Shown: positions 11,363-21,095 of the stretch, piece by piece
How positions within the stretch are numbered: the first letter of the stretch is position 1
Layout: each line of letters opens with the position of its first letter
NCBI RefSeq assembly: GCF_000002425.4
Contig: NC_037262.1
Coordinates: forward strand, 10,129,129 to 10,193,128
DNA: 64,000 nucleotides
Direction: 5' to 3'
From: Physcomitrium patens
Lineage: Eukaryota > Streptophyta > Bryopsida > Funariales > Funariaceae
The notes under the pieces: generated by a model
What the model saw: only the letters and a program-made list of their open reading frames with translations
The model's database searches: none
What the model was told of the DNA's origin: nothing
Program-made: the position numbers and the translations under genes

Positions 11363-13442
11363 TGTCAGCTCTCAATTATACTCTAAAATTTAAATTTTTA
11401 TTATTTTCCTATTTTACTATAATTAAATATGTTAGATTAGGATTTATATAAATAGAATTCAGTTTTATAGAATTTTTAAGATTAAAACCCATCATGGTAT
11501 AAATCATAGCCTGATTCCTTGAATTAGGTTAATTAAGACTAAAGTGACAAGAGTTAAAAAATTAGAATAGCAACTTAGTTAGTTTAATAATTTAGAGGTT
11601 GTTAGTCATTACTATAAGGATTGACTAAAAGCCAATGAGTACGTCTATAATTATTCTCATGATTTAGAGGTTGGAATTATAATTCTCTAAAAGATTTAGG
11701 GAAGTTAGCAATGGTAATTTTGGATTTTTCTTCCAAATTTGGCAAATTTAAGCGGCATGGTGGTTCTTCTATTTAATGGGAGTCTCTTTAATGCAATGGT
11801 GGCACCAGATTTACCTCGTGGAGTGAAGAAAATAAGATCAGCAACCTCTCCTTCAAAATACAAGAGAAGCAATGAAATTCTCATTTTGAAGAATTTCACA
11901 AAAAAATTGCCAAGTTCCTTGTAAGTAAAAACTTCCATGGAAATTATAATTGAGCATGGATTGGGGCATGTGAGTAGTCGATCTTAGCTTAAAAAGGTGT
12001 TTTGAACACAATAGTGAAGTTAGATTTACAAAAAAGTTCCTTCTTGACTACTTACAAGGGCCATCAGCCTTGATAACGAGATTGGCTCTTGGATGAATGA
12101 AGGCCGTAGATCTAGATTAGGAATCTGAAAAATCAAGGGTGGAGATGTAGCCACCCTTCTACGAGCCTCCACTCAATTGTATAAGAGAGGCTTGGTTTTC
12201 CAAGCCCTCTCTCTCTCCTCTTTTGATGAAGTGCAAAGCCATGCTAAAATTTGGCCAAAAACCCTAATTTTAATTTCATTTAGATTTTAAATCACATTGT
12301 GAATTTTGTGGGTGGGTGTGCATGGATTTCAAGTTGTGGATGATAGTCATTGGGTCTTAAAACACGTTTCATTGTGGTGAATAGCTCCCTTGGCCTCCCA
12401 ATTACTCTAAGGGTTTCAAGAGCCTCAGATTTTCCTCCATCAGTCATTAAATTGTTTTAGTTCCAATGTGATTTTTTTTAGTTGTAGTTTTTGTTGTTAG
12501 CTTTCCAACAAGGTAAGACTCGCTCCATTTGGAGTTGAACTGAATTTTTGGTGAAATTTTGAGTGTGAGGGGGTCGACTGCCTTTGCAGTTTGGATTAAT
12601 CGAGTTTGGGAAAGCATTTTTCAGTGCCTGATAACTGGATTCATTTGAAATTTTGGGAGCATCAATATTTGTAAGCTAAGCTTTGAAGGGCACAAGTTTC
12701 GCTGGATTTGAAGACAATTTGAATTTTTAGCGAATTTCTAAGTGAAGGAGGTTGGTCGCCGTGGCAGTTTGGATCACTCAACTTCAAAGGAGCAATTCTC
12801 ACGACTGGATTACTAGATTGCAATAAGATTTATTGGAGCAGGAGCGCCTTTAAGTTAACCTTGCAATAACATATGAATCATTTAATTTGGAGCTAATTAA
12901 ATTTTTTGGCGAATTTTGGAGTAGAAGGGGGTCGCTGCCTTCAATCCTTGGCGTTGTCAAGGTACCTTTGCTTTTACCCCTCTTATTTTATTTTTACTTT
13001 TATCTTCACAGTAACTCGTAATCTCCACATTTCAACTTTTGACTAATAAATTTTAACTTTTAACTTTTAACCTTTAATATTCTCACTTAAATTTTTAAAC
13101 TTTGAACTTTAACTTTTGAATTTAATATTTAACTTTTAACTTTTAACTTTAACTTTTAATGTTAATTTTTAACTTTTAATTTAAACTTAGGTTTTTATTC
13201 TTATTGTGAATTAATAAGAAAAACTTAATTAATTACTTTTATCCTTTTTTGTGTAGTGAATTTCATCTGATATTTTAATTTAATATCGGTAACCATTACT
13301 TGGAAGGCATTAATTTTAATTGAATTACAAACATCCACATTTTAATTAACCTAAAAATTTCACAATTGGGAGTTCTTCCATTCTACCACTTGAGCTAGTT
13401 GTGTAGTACTAAATCCATAGAGTAGTGGATTTTAGGCTCACA
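11363..13442. repeat. Solo LTR-D, 2080 bp, inserted in V1 gag
   Basis: The segment starts TGTCAGCTCTC and ends TTAGGCTCACA (TG...CA) and is flanked by a perfect 5-bp duplication ACAAG (11358-11362 and 13443-13447). Removing it restores continuity of the V1 gag zinc-knuckle region. No gag or pol coding is visible, and no related full element is in the window, so its family is unknown. Orientation cannot be set with confidence. Length is large for an LTR but normal for some plant Ty3 lineages. Confidence 0.85.
13020..13200. repeat. AACTTTT-type low-complexity repeat in LTR-D
   Basis: Many degenerate copies of AACTTTT / AACTTTTAA follow each other. This is a simple-sequence expansion inside solo LTR-D. 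Confidence 0.85.
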
Positions 13443-14559
13443 ACAAGGTCATTTTGATACGGAATATCCATCACTCAGACAAACGGGTGTTCAATGTACA
13501 TTTTGCGGAGGAAAGCACCCTACCCAAAACTGCTGGCATTTACAAAGGCAACAATAATTCAGTAATCAGACCATGATCCCATCGACTCAGTGGGAAGTCA
13601 ATCAAGTTCAAACGGAAAATACATATGGATGGAATGGAAATCAATCTAATCGACAAAATTGAATATTCAATAATTTTCAAAGTTTCAATTTTAATCAGGG
13701 GTCTGTATCAAACCCTCAAAACTACGAGAAAGAGTAGCAGAGGTATCAGTAATATGCTTTGTGGGCATCATCAAACCAAGTACCCTCCATACCAACGGGA
13801 CAACCAGGATCATTTTCTGACCCTACGTAGAACAAGCCTAGTAGATATATATCGGTGGAGACACCCAATATGCCAGATGGAGGTGCAAGAAGATCACTTT
13901 ATTATTTTCGTTGCAGACAGATTGATCATTATGCCAGTAAATGTCCCAATCCCAGAGCCAGTGATGATTATGCGCCAGTATGTGTAAATTACAAGCAGTC
14001 GGGACATACTTATCAGCAATGTAATGCTCCGTTCAATTTCAATAATCGAGATAAGTAGATCCAAAGCCAAAGAAAAATAGAGGAGATAAATCAAGGTCCT
14101 CAAGATTCACCAGTTCATTGGATAGAAGTAGTCCAAGATGTCCTTACAAGAAGTCAGCAAAAGGGTAAAGGACTAATTCAATATTTGGGTGATCCTAAAG
14201 TGAAGGGCCAATTCGACCCAATTATGGGTCAGCAATCTAGGTCCTGACATGGGCTCCTTATTTAGTATAAGACCTGAATCGATTGTGCACCCCAATGAGG
14301 TACCAATTACGGAAGCTTCGGTTCCGTGTCAAGCTGTTTCATTCTCTATACAGTTTTAGAAAATATCATTTTCGTTGAAAGATCCTCTAAGAGGCATGAA
14401 TTCCAAAGAACCAATATTAGTCCAATTAGGAGAACAATCTTACCCGTTGAAAGAACCGATTTTACAAGCTTCGTGAAATTCAGTTCCAGTAGCTCTACCA
14501 ATTTTCAATATAGAGAAAATCAATTTACCTATATCTGTGTCTAGGACTAGGAAGAAGAA

Positions 14560-16804
14560 ATGACATTGGAAATTACCACTAATACAAAACCATATGATAT
14601 TCTAAAAGATTTGGGCATCATACAGCCGACGATCTCCATAAAGCAACTATTGGTGGTAGCGCTTGAGTGTCGAACTATCTTGAATTCTTCTTTAATTCAT
14701 CGTAGATTTTAAAATAAAGAAATCCGAGAAGTAAGTTTAAATCTCAATCTGGGTGCATCTACGATTGATGTCTCAATTGATGGAGTATTATTATTGGGAG
14801 TGCAAGTAAACAGAGGATCTAGTGTAAATCTTATGAATGTCGCTACAATGGAAGAGCTGGGTTTGGATCACTTATTGCCTACTACAGTGGTTTTGAAAAT
14901 GGCTGACTCCAGTCGAGTTAAATGTATGGATATTTTATGAAGTATTGATACAGTAATTGCGGGGATTACCTTCAAAATTAATTATATTATTTTTTAATTG
15001 CGAAGCTCTATATTGTCATACCTAATTTTATTGAGGCAACCATGGTTGTATCAAGCTAAAGCTCAAAATGACTGGAGTCATGGTATATTGACAATTGGGA
15101 AAGGTAATGATAAAACTGTGCATCAAATGTACCTTGTCCAATATCACAGAGAAATTCAAGTTGTTAGTTCAAAATTCATGTTAGATTGTGAAGATGAGTC
15201 TATAGAAGAAGAAATTGGTGCACCTGCCCCAATTTATGCTGATACAAAGCAAGTTTTCGAGCACACTAGAATGAACTACCAATGTAGATGACCAGAACAG
15301 TATTTAGTTCCTCCAGATATTATTGACGATTCTAATCATATGATTGCATATTGGATGAATAGATGGGATGTTAATCACATTAGTACTATGGAATTGAAAT
15401 TGAAAAGTTCTAATGTATCGGATTTTATGAAAGATTCTGGAATTGAACAGAACATCAATCCAAGGACTCCTCAAATTCCACAATGTCAACCAATTAATTT
15501 AGGTACAGGGGAGGCTCCACCCAAATTTTGGGTGGATTATTTTTTAATGCATAAAATTGCTTTCGCATGATTGTATACAGATTTGAAAGGAATTTCAGCT
15601 GAAGTTTGTGAGCATTGAATTATATTGGAGGAAAACGCTACACTAGCATGCCAAAGATAACATCGACTTACTCCAAAATACTCATTTATAGTAAAAAAAG
15701 AACTGGATAAACTCTTAGAGGTTGGATTTATCTATCCAGTTCTTTTCAGTGAATGGATTTCATCAATTGTTATAGTATCAAAAAAGAATGAAAAAGTTTA
15801 TATCTGTCAAGATTTCCAAAAATTAAATGCGGCTATCAAGAAAGATTATTTTTCTTTACCATTCACGGATAGTATATTGGATGTTGTTACTGGACATGAA
15901 TATTATTCATTTCTTGATGGATTCTCCGGTTATAATCAAGTTAAGATTGCAAAAGAAGACTAATTAAAAACTACTTTTACTATGGATTGGGGGACCTTTG
16001 CTTATAAGGTTATGCCGTTTCGGCTTTGTAATGCACTAGCTATATTTTAAAGGGTAATGATGCAAGCATTCCAAGATTATCTACAAATTTCAATAGAAAT
16101 ATTTCTAGATGATTTCTGTACATTTAATACGAGAGCCAAGCATTTAGAATGTCTAGGTCAATGTTTGAATCAATGTGCCAAATATGGAATTTCTTTAAAT
16201 TTGAAAAAGTACCAATATGATGTGCCTTCTGGTAAACTATTGGGTCATATAGTTTTGATGGTAGGCATTGTTGCAGATCCGGATAAAATAAAGATTATAA
16301 TAGAATTAAAGCAACCAGACACTATTATGGGTGTTTGAGTATTTGTTGGTCATATCAATTATTATCGGCGATGTATCTATCTATTCACAGTTATATGCCT
16401 TTCGTTAACAAATCTCTTGAAGAAACCACTAATTGATGGGACCTGTCCATTTTGGACAAAGGAATGTACAATTACATTTGAAACATTGAAACAGAAATTG
16501 GTTTCAGCACCAATATTGGACAAAACCATTCCAAATTTATGTGGATGCATCTAATGTCTCGATTGGTTCTAAACTAAGCGAGAAAGATGATCGGGGTTTT
16601 CATCACCCTATTTATTATGCAAGTCGTCAATTGGTAGGAGCTGAAAGAAATTATACAACAACCGAAAGAGAAACATAGAAGATGAATTATTCCATACAAA
16701 AGTTTCAACATTATCTTCTTGCTTATAAATTTATTTTCCATGTCGACCATGTTGCTTTAAAATATATGATTAATAAGCCTCAATTGAGTGGTCGTATTGC
16801 ACGT
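14560..16804 (+). pseudogene. pol: V1 pol: protease, reverse transcriptase, RNase H
   Basis: A retropepsin-like region lies at about 14780-14990 (VNLMNVATMEELGL). RT runs about 15650-16350: FIVKKELDKLLEVGFIYPV, then VSKKNEKVYICQDFQKLNA, then YYSFLDGFSGYNQVKIAKED, which are the finger and palm motifs of plant Ty3 RT. The motif segment FLDDF lies at about 16108. RNase H follows from about 16440 and is interrupted at 16804 by solo LTR-C; its last part resumes at 18130. Numerous breaks. Confidence 0.82.
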
Positions 16805-18129
16805 TGTCGTATTACGTGTTGTCTTGTTCGGGAATACACTGGGTATCTGGCTGTGGAAGGTATAATTATTTTTACAAATAACAAAGAAACCCTAATAGAT
16901 TTTATCCATGTATGAAGAATATAATTGAAATATCAATTTCCAAGTATTTAAAAACACTCCTCATAGTCATTTTAACCATATAATATTCCAATTGCTTTAT
17001 TTCTTTTGTAATTAAGTTGTTTTTGTTTTTCTTAACAAGCCCTAACCCTAGCCAACGAGCTTTGACAAGCTGTAACTTTTGATCCAACCGTCCACTTAGT
17101 GTGAAATTTTTCACCCAAATACCAGTATAAGCCTTTTATATGCTCAAAAAATTTCAGCCCAATCCAACTTACAGATTGCAAGAAAACGCCCAAAAACCGC
17201 ACTGATGACACTCGGCCGCAACCTTGAAATTTGATGTAGAAATTCTAGAAGTGATTTCTCCTTTGTCAACTATTAACTCCAGCTCAAAATTGAATAGCCG
17301 CTTGATCTTCAAATCTTCTATTATTAAGCCAAAAATTACGTCGATCCAACTAGTAGATCTTCAGATATCACAGAAACCCTATCCATCCCTAGACTGCCAA
17401 CTTCGGACAACCTTTTGTACTAAAACCCATATATCTCTTGATTGCATCGTTAGATTAACACAAATTTTTGTATACACTTAGCACACCCAACTATCCAGAC
17501 AATACCAAATTTTGATCCATAGATGCTACACGACTTGCACAAACCGATTGAGAATGCAAACCATCAATGTTTTATATAAAATCTGAAACACCAAAATAAA
17601 CACTGACTTTGAGCAGCAATTGCTCTCCCCTCACAAATCCTAATGAAACCAAACTAGTGACCTTGAAAAGAACTTGAAGCTAGCTCTTTGATCCAAAAAC
17701 CCGATCTGAAAAAACCCCCTGTATTTTGTCCTAGGCGGCCGTTTTAGTGGCTGGAGGTCGGATTTCGACCCTGTCTCATATCCGGCTGACCCCTAGATAT
17801 CAATCTAATCTATCCTAGTGGTTTTATAGTCCGATCCTACCCTCAACTTAACCCTAGTATCAACCATGCTAATAAATTATCCTTTTTATCCTTTCTTTAC
17901 CATTTTATGGCCTTTCTAAAGCAATAAAAAAGTTAGTACAGCCTAGAAGGTAAAATTACTAACTAGTTTTTATCTACTAGCTATTAAGTGAAGAAAATAG
18001 GATTAGAGGCTTTTATAAAAGCCTTGTAAAATATATTGAATGCTTGTTGAACCATGATAATAGAATATTAATTAAAATATCATTTTTTTTTGTCATATTT
18101 TTACCATATAGTCGTGTCACAACACAACA
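16805..18129 (-). repeat. Solo LTR-C, 1325 bp, inserted in V1 RNase H
   Basis: It starts TGTCGTATTACGTG and ends CACAACACAACA, flanked by the perfect 4-bp duplication ACGT (16801-16804, 18130-18133). A close second copy is at 56614-57937. The ends and the block GGGAATACACTGGGTATCT are shared with LTR-A and LTR-B, so LTR-C belongs to a W-clade element whose internal region is not in the window. Orientation is set by this end similarity. The body contains a short open frame (17224-17481), also seen in the other copy, which I take as non-coding. Confidence 0.9.
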
Positions 18130-19070
18130 ACGTTGTATTCTACTCTTGTAGGAATTTGACTTTACTATTCAGGTAAGATCAAGAAAATCACATTTGAATG
18201 CGAACCATTTATCTTGGTTATCCAATATATTGGATAATGAACCCATTAACGATGCACTATCCAATGCGGAACTGTTTGCAATAAATGTAATTACTCCGGA
18301 GTATAGTGAAATAATTCAATACTTGATATTTCAAACCTTCTCACCTAATTTCAATGAAAAGCTTAAACGACGCTTAATATTAAAATGTGCATCTTATACG
18401 ATGATTGGTGAAGCTTTATATAAACAAGGCAAGGATGGAGTTTTGCAACGCTGTATTTATCAAACTGAAGTGCATACTATATTGGAAGGTTATCACTTGG
18501 ATAGTTGTGGTGGACATTTTACGAGGGATAGCACGGCTTGTAAAGCTTTACAGGCTAGTTATTGGTGGCCAATAATGTTTGCAGATGCCCACCAATTTGT
18601 CTGTCATTATGATCCATATCAGAGAATGGATTGACCTACTAGAACTTCAACAATGCCATTGGTACCAATTCTAGCTCAAGCGCCTTTTGAAAAATGGGGA
18701 ATTGATTTTGTGGGACCAATTGCACCAATCTCGAGAAATAGACAAAAATGATATATATTGGTAGTAACGGATTACATAACAAAATGGGCTGAAGCTATAG
18801 CTACAAAAACCGATAGTGCAAGTACAGTAGCAACCTTTTTGTATGAAAATATTATTACACGGTTCGGTTGTCCACGAGAATTAGTTAATGATTGAAAAAC
18901 TCATTTTATCAATAGTACAATCAAAGCACTCACAGCTAAATATGAGATAAAACATCGGAAGATTACATCTTATTACCCTAGAGCCAATGGACAAATAGAA
19001 AAGACTAATAGAATTTTATGTAAAATCTTAACAAAAAAAATTTCAAGAGCGGGAATAGATTGGGACACTA
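18130..19070 (+). pseudogene. pol: V1 end of RNase H and integrase (N-terminal and core)
   Basis: After LTR-C the frame resumes with the end of RNase H. Integrase follows: the HHCC zinc region at about 18480-18630 (HLDSCGGHFTRDSTACKAL and YWWPIMFADAHQF), then the catalytic core at about 18690-19070 (KWGIDFVGP, VVTDYITKWAEA, RFGCPRELVND). These are standard plant Ty3 integrase blocks; the enzyme inserts the DNA copy into the genome. X1 interrupts the core at 19071. Several breaks. Confidence 0.85.
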
Positions 19071-19109
19071 TGTTAGGGACATAGTCCTTAGACCTTTCTA
19101 GAGACAAGT

Positions 19110-19319
19110 TTCTAGAAGGTTCTAGAAAGAAGTCTCTAGAAACTTCCAGAAGATTCCTTGAATATTCTCTTAGAATATTCTTTAAAGATTCCCTAAAGAT
19201 TCCTTTAGAAGGCTCTAGAAGATTCTTAGAATATTCTAGTAGATTCTAGGAAGTTACTTGAGAAGCTTCCTAGCTCTTGGGTAGTTGCTCGAGAAGCTTC
19301 ATAGTTCTTGGGAAGCTTC
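19110..19319 (+). promoter_or_regulatory. Array of heat-shock elements in X1 U3
   Basis: The heat-shock-factor site is alternating GAA and TTC units with two-base gaps. Perfect four-unit sites occur at 19110-19127 (TTCtaGAAggTTCtaGAA) and 19139-19156 (GAAacTTCcaGAAgaTTC). Near-perfect ones lie at 19208-19236, and GAAnnTTC dimers at 19173-19180, 19262-19269, 19293-19300 and 19312-19319. All lie upstream of the TATA box at 19353. The 3' LTR keeps the second perfect site at 33176-33193. This is the arrangement known to make the Arabidopsis copia element ONSEN heat-inducible; heat response of X1 is my inference. Confidence 0.75.
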
Positions 19320-19352
19320 TTGATGCGCTTCCTTAGAACCATAGGCCAGTAG

Positions 19353-19395
19353 TATATATAGGAGTCGAGGCTGAAGAGTTCTTCAGTCTCGACAA
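19353..19395 (+). promoter_or_regulatory. X1 TATA box, palindrome and self-primer
   Basis: TATATATA (19353-19360) is followed by a 13-bp inverted repeat with 4-base loop: GTCGAGGCTGAAG (19364-19376) against CTTCAGTCTCGAC (19381-19393), one G-T pair. The bases AGTCTCGACAA (19385-19395), starting 32 bases after the TATA box, are the exact complement of the 11 bases just after the LTR (19525-19535). They are the predicted first 11 bases of the RNA. X2 and X3 have the same layout with different bases. Confidence 0.8.
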
Positions 19396-19524
19396 CGCAT
19401 CTCTTGAAGCTCTAGCTCAATTCTCCTGGTGTTACTCTTGTATTCATCTAATAATCTAGTTCTTGTCATTTCTTCTTGAACTTCTTGTTTAGATTTCTTG
19501 TTTGTATTTTTGGTCCATGACAGT

Positions 19525-19535
19525 TTGTCGAGACT
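19525..19535 (+). promoter_or_regulatory. X1 self-primer binding site
   Basis: TTGTCGAGACT begins two bases after the LTR end and is complementary over 11 bases to the predicted RNA 5' end at 19385-19395. Tf1 and sushi elements prime reverse transcription with the 11-base 5' end of their own RNA, so this reads as a self-priming site. No tRNA match adjoins the LTR. Confidence 0.8.
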
Positions 19536-19546
19536 ACCTTTATCTT

Positions 19547-19920
19547 AATATCAGAGCTGAATCCTTCTTGTTTGAGAGCGGATTACCCCTCTTCTTGAAG
19601 GTATTCTAGCGCTTTAGGGGTTGTGGATTACCTTCCTCTAAACTGATATTTTCTCAATCACAATATCAGAGCTTAGTTCTTTGAGGCAGAGAGTGGACTA
19701 CCCCTTTCTTTGGAGATACTTGAGCGTTCTAAGGGTTGCGGATTACCCTCTCTTGGACTGATATTAATTCCTTCTTTTTGTTTAGCATAGCTAGTAGAAA
19801 ATACTGTTAACATCGATTTCATAGCTTTGCCTTCTTGATAGAGTGCGGATTACCCCTCTTCTCGAAAGCATTGAGGCATTTTTAGAGGTTGCGGATTACC
19901 CTCCTCTAAAACTGAAATCG
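19547..19920 (+). other. X1 structured leader: three hairpin units
   Basis: Three units, each about 105 bp, lie at 19547-19650, 19662-19765 and 19814-19920. The ends of each pair with each other: AATATCAG with CTGATATT in units 1 and 2, and CGATTTCA with TGAAATCG in unit 3. Inside each are two copies of GGATTACC or a close variant (GGACTACC in unit 2), placed in loops. The second loop is closed by an 8-bp stem (TTTAGAGG with CCTCTAAA in unit 3; wobble pairs in units 1 and 2). X2 and X3 have one such unit. Role unknown; packaging or priming support is plausible. Confidence 0.75.
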
Positions 19921-20045
19921 TTTAGTATTTTTTTTTCTTTTCTCTTCTCCGAGTAGGTTTTAGTGACAGGTAGTGCTACAATTTTTTCCAAGAGACTTAG
20001 CAATTTCTTCTTCTCTCAAAATTTTAATCCATCTATTCTCTAAAT

Positions 20046-21095
20046 ATGGAAGTAGACCAGGTCATAGACAGTGCATCTCCAGAAGTAGACAATAGAGTGG
20101 CAACTCTTGCAGATCTTCAAGCTCTTATGAATAGTGTACGAAAGGAGATTACATTTCTTCGCAATCCAAGTAAAGAACCTCAAATTGATCTAGTGACCGA
20201 AGAAGCTAGACGCGAAATTCATAGCCTACAACAAGAGATTATTCGACTGAGAGAAGCAAGACATGTGTCACATACGACCCCTATAGATACTTCAAGGATT
20301 AGTACGAAAGAACCAAAAGCGAGTATGCCAGACAAGTTTGACGGAACAAGAGCCAACTTCCGAGGTTTTGTGCAACAAGTACGGCTTTACCTACGCCTAT
20401 ACCATTCTCGTTATCCGAATGGATTTACCCAGGTTGCTTTCATAGGTACTCTTCTATCAAGAAATGCTCGCTCTTGGCTTGCTCCACTATTGGAGAAGGA
20501 TTCTCCAATATTGTACGACCTAGAGGCTTTCATAGAGAGACTTACTGCTGCGTTTGGAGATAGCGATCGAGAAAGAGTGGCTGAAAGAAAGATACAAAAT
20601 CTGCGACAAGGATCACGTTCTGCTGCAATCTATGCTGCAAAATTTCAACAGCTTATATGTGATCTTGATTGGAATGATAAGGCATTCATGACACGATTTC
20701 GATATGGACTGAGAGATGATGTCAAGAACTTATTGATCACCATGCCTAAGGCGGATACTTTAGAAGAACTTATATCTCACGCAATTATTTGTGACAACCG
20801 CCTCTTTGAATTACGACAAGAAAGACGATCAGGCTGGAGAAATGATGGAGCATTTGCTACATTTTCAAAAGGTCCAGAGAATCACTCCACAGATCCTGAA
20901 TCCATGCAAATTGATGCGGTACGTTTCAAACCCCTCATAGCTGAGGAAAAGAAGCGACGGTTTGAACAAAACTTGTGTTTATATTGCGGAGAAGTGGGCC
21001 ATAAAGCTGTAGATTGTCGGAAGAAACAAAAGCCTCAAACAACAAGACTCAAGAGTGCAAGCATGCAGGAAAACAAGGACGCCCAGCCACAATAG
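20046..21095 (+). CDS. gag: X1 gag
   Basis: A 349-aa frame. Residues about 10-75 are coiled-coil-like (QALMNSVRKEITFLRNPS, EIHSLQQEIIRLREA). The capsid domain spans about 95-250 (KFDGTRANFRGFVQQVRLYL, RNARSWLAPLLEKDSP, FRYGLRDDVKNLL). The zinc knuckle is CLYCGEVGHKAVDC (CX2CX4HX4C) near residue 317. The pol frame overlaps its end by about 80 bases in the -1 frame, as in other Ty3 elements that use frameshifting. The frame looks whole. Confidence 0.88.
   Translation: MEVDQVIDSASPEVDNRVATLADLQALMNSVRKEITFLRNPSKEPQIDLVTEEARREIHSLQQEIIRLREARHVSHTTPIDTSRISTKEPKASMPDKFDGTRANFRGFVQQVRLYLRLYHSRYPNGFTQVAFIGTLLSRNARSWLAPLLEKDSPILYDLEAFIERLTAAFGDSDRERVAERKIQNLRQGSRSAAIYAAKFQQLICDLDWNDKAFMTRFRYGLRDDVKNLLITMPKADTLEELISHAIICDNRLFELRQERRSGWRNDGAFATFSKGPENHSTDPESMQIDAVRFKPLIAEEKKRRFEQNLCLYCGEVGHKAVDCRKKQKPQTTRLKSASMQENKDAQPQ

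Larger units (their letters stand above)
10318..14250 (+). pseudogene. gag: V1 gag, broken and interrupted by solo LTR-D
   Basis: A basic, Asn/Ser-rich N-terminal part (10318-10510) precedes a classical plant retrotransposon capsid domain at about 10510-11080 (for example RESFMNSRMFVEKSVESYYS). At 11358 solo LTR-D interrupts it and Gag resumes at 13443. Zinc knuckles follow: CTFCGGKHPTQNC at about 13498 (CX2CX3HX4C), and two further knuckle-like blocks at about 13905-14030. Gag would form the virus-like particle and bind RNA. Many breaks are present. The stretch 14250-14560 is low-identity gag/pol linker. Confidence 0.8.
19071..19522 (+). repeat. X1 5' LTR (452 bp)
   Basis: TGTTAGGGAC to TCCATGACA. 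The U3 part (19071 to about 19384) is dominated by TCTAGAA, GAATATTC and GAAGCTTC blocks that form heat-shock elements. A TATA box is at 19353-19360 and the predicted transcript start is 19385. R plus U5 is about 138 nt. Confidence 0.92.

Noticed and set aside
19549-19557. TATCAGAGC in the X1 leader (also X2, X3) as a tRNA-iMet primer site
   Set aside because: It is 27 bases from the LTR, lacks the TGG start, and recurs in unit 2 where no primer is needed. The bases next to the LTR pair perfectly with the RNA 5' end instead. It is better explained as one arm of the leader stem.
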